Origin: Schistocerca nitens
Taxonomy: Eukaryota > Arthropoda > Insecta > Orthoptera > Acrididae
Assembly: GCF_023898315.1 (NCBI RefSeq)
Contig: NC_064616.1
Coordinates: 706,457,389-706,521,388 of the forward strand
DNA: 64,000 bases
Reading direction: 5' to 3'
The notes under the pieces were generated by a model that did no database searches, was not told the DNA's origin, and saw only the letters and a list, made by a program, of their open reading frames with translations. The translations under genes and the position numbers were made by a program. Below, piece after piece: positions 39,301-52,675 of the stretch (its first letter is position 1; every line of letters starts with the position of its first letter).

Positions 39301-42300
39301 TCCAAGTTGTTTCCATTTTTTAAGTCACACATGTAAGTTGAATTTTTAAAAGTTCATATCGACAGGAATGTTAAAATGTGCCAAGTTGTTTGGGGAAAGA
39401 AATTTAAGTGCAAAAGAAACAATTACACTCATCAGCAGTGACACCACAGGCTAAATTTGTGCTTTGTTAAGAATACACTAGTGATATGCCAGATTTAAAT
39501 GTGATGCATTGAATAATCTATTAAAGCTGTTATGATGATTACAGCTCCCCCTATGATGACACAGGTTGGCCAAAATAAATACCAATCTGACATGAAGGAA
39601 GTTACCCTACTTAATGACAGGAGAAAAGTCCTCCTACAGGAGGTGCTGAAAATAGTCACAATTAATGTACATGCAGTTGTTGCTAAGCTCTTTAAGTTTT
39701 ATTATCACAAAATGCTAAAAATACTTTTCAGGTCAGTTTAGTTTCAGCCACTCTGTATAATTTTTAGCACTATGTGTAACTTTACATGCTAGCTTGAAGT
39801 GGAAGCTTTTTGAATAAAGTTTCACACAGGCAAATTAGTTCATTAGTTCACTTTATTTCTTCTGTAGTAAAGAAATATAAGTGTAAGAGAACAAGGAAGC
39901 ATATTCAGCTTTAAAATACAAGAGAGCAGTAAGAAAGCATTGTCTTGTAACTAAAAAATATAATTATCAGTTAATGTGTGCAAAAATAAGGGTTATTCTT
40001 TTATGAAGTTTGCGTGTCTGTCAATAATATACTTACTTCGGTTTATCACCTCCTTCAAAATTCAAATTTATGGAAGCAGTACCTTCACCAAGTTTGTTTT
40101 TTGCTACAGCTTTGTATTCACCACCATCTTCAGTTTCCACTGAACTAATTTCTAACCTGGCTAAATAATATAGTTTCTGATCTTGTACAAGAGACATCTT
40201 ATATCTCCCAGCTTCCTTTATCATTTTCTTGCCATGGTACCTTTAATACAAAACAAATAAGGTTCATGAAACAAATATTCTACGACACCAAAACTTTGAG
40301 ATTTGCATTAACAAATAGCATATTAAAATTTTAGGTAACACAGGCACAGGAGAAAGAGTAACTGGAGGCACAAGTAAATAGGGGCATTTTATCACTCATC
40401 TATGCCATGGGTGGGCAACTGGCAGCCCAAGGACCATATCTGGCCTGCAACTGTATTCAATTCAGCCCATAGAAGAAATTCCGTGTGGACCTAAAATAAA
40501 AGTTTTCTAGAAAACAAGAGATTTGACGCATAATTTGTTGACATGGCACATCAAGAAAGGGGTGTAATTCATATATGTGTGTTACCTCATAAACACTGAA
40601 GTCACAGATGCTATAGTTTTGACTTTATGGACTTTTGTCATGCCGTGACAATACAGCCTTTGAGTTAAAGTATTTGAATAAGGCCCCCAGATCACATAAG
40701 GTTGCCCATGCCGATTTATGTAGTAAGCACTACAAAGGTCAAAATTTCTCATACATTGTAGCAGCAGTATATTGCTGTTCCTAATGAGGATAGTATTCAT
40801 CAATGTCATTCCACATACCACAGACAATCCATGTGGATTGTCAGTAAATCAATTGCAAATTTTTGATCACAAGCATAAAAACATATATCACTCATTAAAA
40901 CATGTAGGTGTCAAAAAATTTTATGAGGCCGAATCTCTGGTAAATGCTTACCTTCAGGAGCCAGTTCCTTCCTCACGGAGAACAGAGGAATAGGTTGCAG
41001 AAATTGAAAGGGGAAGGGCAGCTTACTCAGACTCCAGGATCAGGGGGACCAATCTGTAGTGAGTGTGCGGTAGACTAAGATGAAGGGGAAAATGTTACAC
41101 AGAGTAGGTCAAAGATGACACATTAGTAAGCACTGTGTCACTTTAAGTCCAGGAGAGATGAGGACAGTGGAGTAAAGATAGGTTAGAGAAAGAGAACTGA
41201 ATATATGCACAAACAATAATGATAAACCAGGTAGTGGGGATGCGTTAACAGATGTGACCTATAGAAGTATGTCAATGCAAGGATATGGTAGAAGACATGT
41301 CCCCATTTCTGGAGTTTAGGGAAATAGTCTGTGTGATTTAGCAGGCACTCGCATCCCTCTAGTGAAACTGAAAAGAATTTTCAACAACTGGGTACTAGGT
41401 ATTTGCAATACAGACAGTTTCTCTATGCCCAATGATGCACTCAGCCAGGTTAGTAGCGGTCATTCCCATACAAAATGGTGTGCAATTGAGGCAGGTTAGT
41501 TACAAGTTATTACATGTGTGGTTTTGAAAGTTGTCCTGCCTTTGATATTGTAGTATTTATCAGTTGTGGGGCTAGAGCAGATGGTAGTGACTGAGTGTGT
41601 GGGGGACAATTTACAATAGGAAGGATTGCAGAGGTAGGAACTTTAGGCTAGGGATAATGGTTTGGGAAAGTCATATGGTTTGGCTAGGATGTTTTGAAGA
41701 TTGGAAGGGTGACAGAAGGTAACAATGAGTGGTGTGGGAGGATACCGGCAGTGAGGATCTCATTTCAGGGCTTGACTTGAGAAATTCATAACCTTGGTAG
41801 ACTAATATGCTGAAGCATTTAAGGCCAGGATGTTACTGAATCACAAGAGGGAGTGGGGTATTACTGGTTTTTCTGGAAGTGGACACTGTATTAGATAAAG
41901 GGCGAAAGAAGTGTACTATCCAGGAGATTTATAAGTGAATAAGATCTTTGGAGTAACTGTGGGAGAGGAATGCCTGGGAGAGGTTTTCAGTGAAGGTATT
42001 GGGGTATTCAGTGGAGGAACAGGTACATTGCTGTGGATGTCTACACTGTAGCAAAGGAACTTTTTCATGTGGAAGGGGTGACCATTATCAAAGTGTAGGT
42101 AATGTTGTTTATTAGTTGGTTTAGTATGGGCTGAGGTTTGGATGTGGGCTTCAGTTAGGAAGATTGCTCTACAAGGTGAGGTTAGTTTGAGTTGGGGAAA
42201 GGGGTTATGCTGTTGCTGTTGCAGAAAGTGGGGTGGTTCTTCTTCATCATGAGTTCACACCATGAAGGTTGCAATAAATCTGTACTGTGTCAGGTCTTGG

Positions 42301-45300
42301 TTGAGAGGCAATGCTGGAAGTGAGTAATTCCTGGGATACTTGAAAGGATGATTTCAGGGAGGAGGAAAACAATGTCTTTGGGATTTGGCTTGGAACTGTT
42401 CTACGCAGAGTTTGATATTCCCTCTGTTGTTTGTGGGTGGTATTACAAATGGTACTTGTGGTAGAGGAGGAAAGGAGAATTAGATTGTGCGTGCTACTAC
42501 ATCCAGGGACTAAAAAGTGGAGTATTTTAAACAAAGATAACAGCTGTTGGAAGTGGTGGTTAGAAGAGGCAGTTATAAGCGAAAAGTAGGAAGCACATAC
42601 AATTAAATAACTCCCTATTTGTCAATTACAGACAGTAACTGAAAATCAAATAAACCCACTAAGAATAGTACTACTGAAATTATGTTCCAAATGACAATTA
42701 AAATGGGGATAAAACATGTTGAAATGGCATCATATCTTGGAACAGCATGTGAATAATCACATTTCTTAGGTCTGACTTTTCATGATTGCAACAGCTTTAA
42801 ATTCATGTTCCTTTATATGTAGTCATTATGTTCACATTTCCTTTTTTTGGAAATCATATTTTCACTGTGTGTGTGGTTTTTTTAATTGATTCAACTGAGT
42901 GCTTGGTGAAACACACTATATTGTATGTGCTAAGTGAAACATTTTTTTCCATGTTTCACAAAACTTTATTATTTTTGTACAATCTAGGTTTCAAGCTGCA
43001 ATCTCATTTTCCAGTACACAAACGATTCCAAAGAAATTGGCATTAAACATTTAAAAAATAATAATCCATTTGACAAAGTGTTTTCAAGGATATGATACCC
43101 AATACAATAATGATATTTATCTCAAAAAATAAATTCAGATCTCTGAAGACTTTGTATAATAGTAACACAGTATTGTATATGAAATGTTGTGCGATTACAC
43201 TTACCATGTTATAGTAGGTTTTGGGTCTCCTACAAGTCGGCACTCGAATGTAACTTTTGCACCATCTTCTGACTGCGTTATTACAGGTCTCTCTGTGAAG
43301 GTTGGCTTGATTCCATCCTCAGGTACAGGTGCTTCATCGCCTATATTGAGAAAGGAACCTAAACGGACTATTTTATGAGTTCTTTTTTTTAAGGAAGTTG
43401 ACAATAGAACTCTAAAATTTCACATTTCTGGGAGCAATTTTTGCTTCCTGACTAGTTTTTCTGAGAAGAAAAGAATGACAGATAGAAATAAACAAAACAG
43501 AGAAACAGAATGAAAAAGGAAAGAAAGAAACAAACAAATACTACATCAGTTCCAGCAAGATAGTCCCACAGGACTGAAGGCTTTTCTGAAAGTTCAAGAA
43601 AGAAAAGAGTTTAATGTTATACAGGGAGAACTGAAAATTAGTGATAGTTTTCATTTGCTTATAATCAGGCAAAAAATAGAAGATAGAGAAACTTTCCTAC
43701 CACCTCCGATATTTGTGTATTTTGTAAAATATGAAAAGATATGCAAAATACTTATATTTTTGTTTATAGTGCTGTGAAATGATAGAAAAATATTGTATGA
43801 ACTTCCTTATTGTTACCTTCATATCAGTTTCCTTCACTGTACATACAGGTGTCTTGGAAATTAAACTGTGTTAATTACGTATAGTATAATTTTCTTAAGC
43901 AAATGAGATACTGTTGTTATTTTTACATTTGTGGCCAGCAAAATGCATGTTGATTTCAAACCACATGTTGATTCCCATCTGTATCTTTCATCCTGTATAC
44001 ATCATTGCTATATTAAACTTGTGAGCAATGAATTAAAATTTTCAAATTTTTCAGTTGCTTTACTATCAACACTGTTTAATATTTAAATTTGAAACATGTT
44101 TTAAGGTTGCCAAGTTGTTTAATACTCAGATGACCTACAAGATTTTCTGAAATATTTTGGATCTAATCTTTCATTGCAAGTCTTTAATTGACCTCTATGA
44201 TGTTCTATTATTACTTGAGAAGTCCACAAATAAATTTTATTTTCCTTCCTCATAATACATCTACTCCTTATTTGTCTCTATTTTATGTGTATTGTATTAA
44301 TTTTCATGATCTTTGCAAGATTAAAAATGTTACCAGCTGCCTTCCAACACCTGACAGTCATAAATAATTTAAAGTAATGTGATTAACTCTTAATATCGAA
44401 CACATTTTCAGAATATTTTTATGATCTTAGGAATTGTCATATATTATGGAACATATTTAAATCAGTCAGCAAACATTTAAGGATTAGAGTACAAAACACA
44501 GTTATTATTGTTTCCACAGTGTTCATTTTCACTGATTTGTAATAAAATTATACAAAATCAGGACCAGGTTATACTCTTGCCAGACTGAAAATATGTGACA
44601 GAAACTGATTAATCATAAAATGTAGCTGTCATGAACATCATTATTCATGTGTTCATGTGCAGTTTATAGATTTCCTGAGCACAGCTCCCCCCCCCCCCTC
44701 AAACCCCCCACCCCCCACCCCCACTGACTGTGACACCTGCCAGTTTCAACAGTTTTCCATATAAATATATTTCATTAATATTGCTGGCACTCATCATGAT
44801 ATGAAAAAAAAAAACAGCATGAAAGATTGTTCTGTTAATGAGTATGAACCAGACGTGTTTGTCCTATAGTAATCTGCTACTGGTTCATACTCTTATTCCT
44901 ATAAATTATATGGAAAGTTGTGTCAGTATTTCAAGCTCCAGACACTTGAGAACCTTTCATATTAGCTTTGATAATCACAAAGAAGCGTATTTGAGTTTTA
45001 AATTTTATCTTACTTGTTACTACTGATTCATTTTTATGAATTAACATTTTCCTATGGAAAATAACAACCAAATTTATAGCAAGAGTAAAATTACGAAATA
45101 AGTAAGTACAACTATTTGGTGATAATCTCCCAGATGAATATAGCTTATCTGAAAATTCTAATACTGCCTTTACTGAAAATGAAAAGGAACAGTTTACTTA
45201 GTAAACCTGAAAAGAAAGATATCAAAACATTGAAATAAACGCATACAAACCAACAACATCCACTGAATATATCATGACATGTGTAATTATACACTGCAAC

Positions 45301-48300
45301 ACTGTAAAAAAAGGTATAACACAGGCTGCATTCAAAATATGTACTGACAAATATATAAAACAACAAAAGCTTCAGAATATAAGCCTAAATTAGAATTAAA
45401 GAAACTGAAACATTCCTGTGATAAAACTACAACAACCATTTGAATTTGAGTCACATGAGGGTGGTATATTACCAATTCAAAACACTATAATAATCAGAAC
45501 AAAGAAATAAAAAAATAATTGAGGACTTTCTTTTTATTAAACATTTTGAAACAGTTATTTCTCAAAATACAATAATTTAATATCACTTGTTAACTTTAGT
45601 AAGAAACCTCATTGATAGTGACTGATATGTAAACACAAAGACAGCCTGATCACATTTTTTACTCATTTTTACAATACTGCTTTCACCTGAACAGTTCATC
45701 TGCCACTTCAAGCTTAAGGCTATTTTTTTTATCATAATTATTCTGACTATTTTTAAGTCATTAATATTATGCTCATCCCCTGTTCATGCATACTGATTCT
45801 AAACCACTCATGTATCTATCTTAATGAGTTTTAATGTTTCTTCACTCCCTCAACTCAAGCAGGTGCAAACTTTCAGACAACAGCCACAGTACAAAAATGT
45901 ACGATCTTTCAACAATGTTGCATGAAGTGGTTAAATTTTTGTGAGCTTTCAACTGAATACTATTCAGCTTTGTCATGTGGTAACTGACTGACATGCAGTA
46001 ATCATCCACATTCTTGATGTCATGTGCACAGTCATGAACACTTGAAGTAATAAGACAAGCCAGATGTTTTACTAGAGCATAGGTCCTCATCTCAGCGTTG
46101 TAGATGATAAGTCAAAGAGGTGACTCCTACATACATAGTTGAGGCATCTTCTTTACATATGCTGCTGTGAAACTTTCTGATAAATTACCAGACAGACATA
46201 ATAGTCTGACAGACATAATAGTTTCAAAAATAAACTGAAATCATGTCTCCTTGACAACTCCTTGCATTTTGTGTCATTTAATGAAATGGGATAGATAATA
46301 AAAAAAATTAAGAATTTTTTTTTAAACAAAAAAAAGAACCTTGATTCATATGTGTATTTGTTGTGCACTTGACACATTACACATCATAGCAGTTACTGTG
46401 GAATTGATCAATGGAACACATAACTGACTAATTAACTAACATATATAAATTGAAGTCCGGTGTCCCAAGTTCAGTCTGTACCCATGTTCCAATTTCTGCC
46501 TGTATGTTCAATTTCTGTCTGTATGTTGAGGCTAATCTCAGGAACTACAGTAAGGATTTTGATCCTGTTTTGACTGAATGATAAACTGATTTGTGAGGAA
46601 CGTTTGCGTATATAACTTCATCAATATTTCATGGAAATTTGCTGAACTATGGTGAATTAAAGACCCAAATAACTTTGATCCAGTTTAGACTGATTCAAGA
46701 GGAAGGTTTATGTATATAACTTCATAAATATTTCATGGAAATTTTCTGAACTACGATGAATTAAAGACCCCAATAATTTTGAAAATGATACCATTATCAC
46801 CGAGTGGTACAGCTGTTGTAACTATACAGAGCAGTGGAGCTTGAGTGAAACCTGTGCTGGCCATGACAGCTAGCAGTTAACCTGGAAACTGAAAGGTTGC
46901 AAGATCATATCCCAGGTTGCTCAATGATGTGGAGATGTCAAAAACAAAATGTGGTATGGATTCCACAGTTAGCTGTGGGTTACATTTCCCCATTTTCCCA
47001 ATTGGATAGCTGGTCAGGGACACACAAATTGCCAATTGATGCCCAACTTAAACACTTACTTCAGGCCACTGAGACACACGAAATTATTATTACCAGGATC
47101 TACACATCTATACATAATTCTTCTCCCATATATACATTTTTCTGCCTGTATGTATGGATCATCTTCCTCAGGGACTTCTGTACAGGTTTTGATACTCACA
47201 GTGGATTGGCAATGGAGCCTTCAAATTTTCTGGAGTCATGAATGTTATATGTTCCATATTTAATTGGCGTTTGAGTGATCTCTCATGGCAGTGATGGGAG
47301 GTGTGACCTACTGCGCCACCAGCAGTGGCAGGAGCAGGACTTGGCAGTGAGTTCCAGCACTGGGTGGCTCTTATAGCCAGTGTAGGGCAAAAAGCAGGCC
47401 AGTGACTACCTCACTGGCAAATGAGCAGCTGTGGCAGTGTGGCACCCTTGATGCCCAGCTCATATTGATAGGCAAATTGTGGTAAGTTATATGAAAGTGA
47501 TGACATTCAGTTATCTAATTTTGTACTCTGAATTTTAATCATAACTCTATGCACTTGTCCATAAACGAAAATGCTGCTATGCCAGACAAGTTGTCTGGCT
47601 ATAGACAATGTGTTATCCGTGTGAAGCGGTGGTGGGTCACTTACACTGTATAATGTATGTGTGTGGTGTGTCTCTGAGGGATGAGATTCTTCATTACTCA
47701 CTCTTCAACTTACAAATATGATTCTGAAGGTCAGAATGTATACAGGACATTTACCCATGCACTACCATCTGGTACAAAATAATACTGTCTTAAGCACTCT
47801 ACTGCATCAAGAAAAAGTCATCCCCCACGCCAAAAAATCTGCCACAAGAACTAAGCCATCTACAAAAACTGCTCCACAGAAAGAGTTACAACCACTGCCA
47901 GATTTCACAGCCGATTTCAAGTGGACCAGCCAGCAGGACTCTACCAAGCAAGAGAGCAATAATCTTGCATTTTTACCATTTTGTGACTCAGTGACAGGGA
48001 AGGTTAGCAGATTCTTGAAGCAACACAACATCAAATCAGTCTTTAAATTCCCATCAAAATATAACAAGCTATGAGGCCTGAGAAGGATGGCATAGGAGTT
48101 ACAGTGCTTGACATATGTAAGATACGTCATGAGTGTGGTTACTATTAGGTCAGGTAGAAAATGAACACTTACAGCAGTGCTGAATAGAATATGAAAGATG
48201 AGTCAACCTCTGCCATCCTAAGAAATGAATTGTGGCAGAATATGCTTTGCAAAGTGGGCACAGAATTATTTCTTGCAAGATATCTGTCATTTCTGGTATA

Positions 48301-49708
48301 GTTTAACAAAATATGCAATTGACATTAAAAATATTGCATTAAAACCTCAATAAAGATGGTAGCTTGCAGCTCACTACAGCATGGAATCAAGCAATTGAGG
48401 CTATATAATGACATGGCCATTAACTTCATGGGAGTCAGTACCAAATGACAATGAACAAAGAGTAATTCACCAAACACTCATGGAAATCTAATCATTTGAC
48501 ACAGTGGAAGCTTGAGAATATTGTTAATCTTTGACCTTATAATTATGATGCAATATGAGTTATCTTCTAACTTTTCCAAATCCCTAACACTAAAAAGCGA
48601 TTAAAACTAAATTATTAAAACTAAATTTATATAAAATTTTGATGATTTTATTAGTCTTTAAGTCATAGTCCTACAAGTAATTGTACTTCATGATGGTCCT
48701 GTAACTACCAGCACACTATTAAACTATTTATCACTAAATCACCAGGAGTGTTTAATTTGTTATATGTCAGAATAAATAGAGAACTTCATATAAATTCCAG
48801 CAGACTTGGAAAATTTTCTTTATTTTTTCCAAGTCAATTTCTGTTTAATATTCAGAGCAAATGATGCAATCAATAACTTTTGCTGGAAGTGAGAAGTAAA
48901 ACAATTAACAGATATAGAGTGGAACATAGCATTTAAATTTTTCTGTCTAGTGTAACATTTTACCAATCAGTGAATAGCTAAATATTTCCAGTGCATCTTT
49001 GTGTAACATCTTTTTATTTAGCAGTTGGTGAGAGATACAACTAGCGTGGAGGTCCATACCATAGCCCACAAAAGTAATTTTTTTTCAATTAATTAATAAG
49101 TATTTTTTAAATGTGGATATGCCACCTCTCTATAGAATCATGCCTCATCATCATTCGTATAACAGTCCCATATACTTAGTAGGTTACTAAAATTTCCTGC
49201 TTACCATAGGTTAATCTCAAAGGGACACAACCCATTAGAACAAGTCCATGATTACATCAAAACAGTTCATTGGTGAACTATTGGATGTCAGTGTCCAACG
49301 GGCACAATGACTGTTGCACACTGACACCTGGCAGTTCACCTGTGACCTATTTTGACATAAAGTATGTCAGAAGAAGCTGATGTATCACAAGTCAGTGATT
49401 AGTTTTTAATTTCTGTAACAGTTTCTGTATGTGTCCTCCACTGAAAATTAACATATGTAATTCATGGTTACACATAATATGATCAATTTTCTGACCACAA
49501 AATATTTGTTAAAACGTGCTTTTTGTCAATATTGGTAATGGTAATTCCTAAACATAATAACTGTAGTCCCATACTACGTGAACAAGTGGCATCTTGAAGT
49601 GTTGGGTATTCTGGTGGATATCAGCATCATTCTTGCATGATATTTCAATAATGTGACTTGTTATCTTCATCTGGTGCTACCTAATACTGGTCGAGTGGAA
49701 CAGATCCA

Positions 49709-49772
<64 letters not shown>

Positions 49773-52584
49773 TCCTTTCCCACCATAGTAGGTTCCAAGT
49801 GTTCCAACTATGCTTCACTCCACTAGCAGCATCCTTAGGTGTTCCATTTTTGGTCCAGGGTGCCTGTCTGTGGGCTGACATTTTGTTTATGCTCTTCTGT
49901 AGTTCCAGGTGTTGTCTCTGTGGTCTACTCCAACTAGAAATGTTCTTAGGCATTCCCTCTTCAGTCTAGCATGCCAGGCCAAATACTGGTGTTTCGTCTT
50001 TCATCTCGCTCACCCATCTACACACTGGCATTCTCTTTTTGGTCCAGTGCAGTTCTAGCTGTTCTCTTTGTGGTCCTCTCCCTCTAGGAGCATGCTGTGA
50101 CGCTCCACCTTCAGTACGGTGTGCATGGTGCTCTTATCTGGTGCTTGTTTCTCATGTCCATACCCTCAGTTCTTCTTTTTGTGAAGTTCTGGTGCTGCAC
50201 CCATTGTGTTTCAGCAATTCTGGTGCAGGATTCCAGGCTCTACTGAGTTGGTACCCAGTATCAAAATTCATGAGGTTTTCTGTTACCTTTGTCTCCATAG
50301 ACTCTCTTATAACACTGTCCCAGTATCTGGGGGTCTGTGACAGAACCTTTATTTCATCAAAGTTCATGGAATGACTGATTTCCAGACAGTGCTTGGCAAT
50401 GGCTGACTCAGTTGCCTATCTTAGTCAGGTGTGCCTCTGATGTTCTTTGCATCTGATGTCCACTGTCCTAGTTGTTTGGTCAATGAGTTACATGCCATAT
50501 TGGCAAGGTATATTATAAATTCTTGGTTTTTGTTGTCCCAGGTTGTCTCACATTTCCCAGTAGCCATCTTATTTTGTTAAGTGGACAGAACAAACCCTTG
50601 ATGTAGAGCTTTCTGGTAATCCTGCTGATTTGGGCAGAAATAGATTCCAAATGGGTTGTTGCCCTGTGGACTAATGTCTCCACAACTCAGAACTTTTGCA
50701 GTGGGCAGTGATAGATGCTGGCATGCAGGTAAAAATCAGTGTGGGTAGGTTTGCCATACACACTCTGCCCAAAGGAGCCACTTGCTCTCCGTTTTGACAA
50801 GTACATCCAGAAACAATAGCTGACCATCCTTTTCCAACTCAATGGTGAACTTAATATTTGGAAAGCCTGTGTTCAGATGTTCCAGAAACTCATTTAACCT
50901 ATCTATAAAATGAGGTGAGATCACAAAGGTATTGTCCACATACCTGAAGAAGCATGTGGTTTTGTATCAAGCTGTCTTTAATGCCTCATCTTCAAATCTC
51001 TCCATGAACAAATTGGTAACCACTGGAGACAAAGGTATACCCATGGCTACACCTTTTCATAATATTGGCCCCATACTGAAAATCAACTGAGGTCAGTATA
51101 TGCCTGAACAGACCCAACAGAGCAATGTCAAATTTTTCTGCAATCAGTTCCAATGAGTCTTTTAGTGGCACCCTAGTGAACAGGGATACCACATCAGAAC
51201 TGACATATTAAATTTGATACTGTGATATGTAGTTGCATGAGACATTGCAAGACGTACTGCAAGTTGTGGATGTGGTGAATACACTTCCCCGCATATGAGA
51301 ACAGCAGTTTCTTCCAGTACTTAACTGTTTGGTACATTTATGTGTCAATGTTGCTGACAATTGGGAGAAGTGACACACACTCTTTGTATACTTTTGGATA
51401 CCCTTGATTGTACATAGTTGCTTAATGACCTTGTCAGACAAGCCAGTTTCCTTCATGAGAGTCCTGGTCGTCTTGTCTCCTTTGACTGTAGGGGCATATT
51501 GAAAAAGTCTGCATGCAGGGTGCCCCATAAGTTGACACACTTTCTCATCATCCTGCACTCATCAGCCTACTGCCAACATCACTATGCTGCTGTCTTCCAA
51601 GAGTCTCTTAGAGATAGCTAGAACAAACCCACATGCTTCTTCAGGTGTGTGGTTGATCCCTTTGTGATCTGGCCTCATGGTACAGAGGCTCGAGGAGTTT
51701 CTGGAACACCTGAACTCACATCACCCAAATATTAAGTTCACCATAGGACTGGAAAAGGATGGTCAGTTGCTTTTTCTGGACATACCTGTCAAGAGGAAGG
51801 TAGATGGCTTGTTTGGCCGCAGTATGTATCGCAAACCTACACACACTGATTTGTATCTGCAAGCCAGCAGTTGTTACCACAAAGTGCATAAGAACAAAGT
51901 TTTGAAGAAATTGGTCCACAAGGCACACACCTTGCCACACATAGATAGTTTGGCAGCAGAAACAGAACATGTATGATCAGTGTTTTCCAAGAATGGATTC
52001 ACAACCTAACCGATTCAGAAGACCCTTCAACAAACTACTCCACCACACACTGCCAGAAGAGGAGCAAGATAAGGCAAAAACTGTGATACATCTGCCCTAT
52101 TCAGGATCTTTTTCTGCCAAAATCAGCAAGATTCTCAGGAAGCTCAACATCATGTGTGTGTTCTATCCACTTACCAAAATAAGAATATCAGCCCATAGAT
52201 GGGCACTTCAGACTGAAAAAAGAATGACTACAGAGGCTGCAAGGAGAAGCAGAGTGCAGACTGAATGCCTGGAATCTTGTATGGAGGGGGAAGAGCATAG
52301 GTATAAATTCTGGACCCGTTCCATTCGATGGGCAGTCTCGGGTAGCACCTAATGAAGATAATTAGTCATGTTGTCAAAGGTATTATGCAAGGACAATGCT
52401 GATAAGTGACAGAAAATTACTTGAACAAATGTTGGAGAGATCAAATTGTCTGCCAAAATACATTTCAAAATTCTTGAACCTTATGTGAGTTTCCAAAACA
52501 TTGCTCTTTGTAATGTCTGCAGGGCTTACACTCATTAAAGGCTACTCTCAATGTTAAATAAATTCAGGTTTTGTTATTTAAATC

Positions 52585-52675
<91 letters not shown>

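Noticed and set aside
47718..48074. 118-codon plus-strand frame as a novel small protein.
   Set aside because: Its second half matches the connector region of Penelope-like proteins; the first half is low-complexity.
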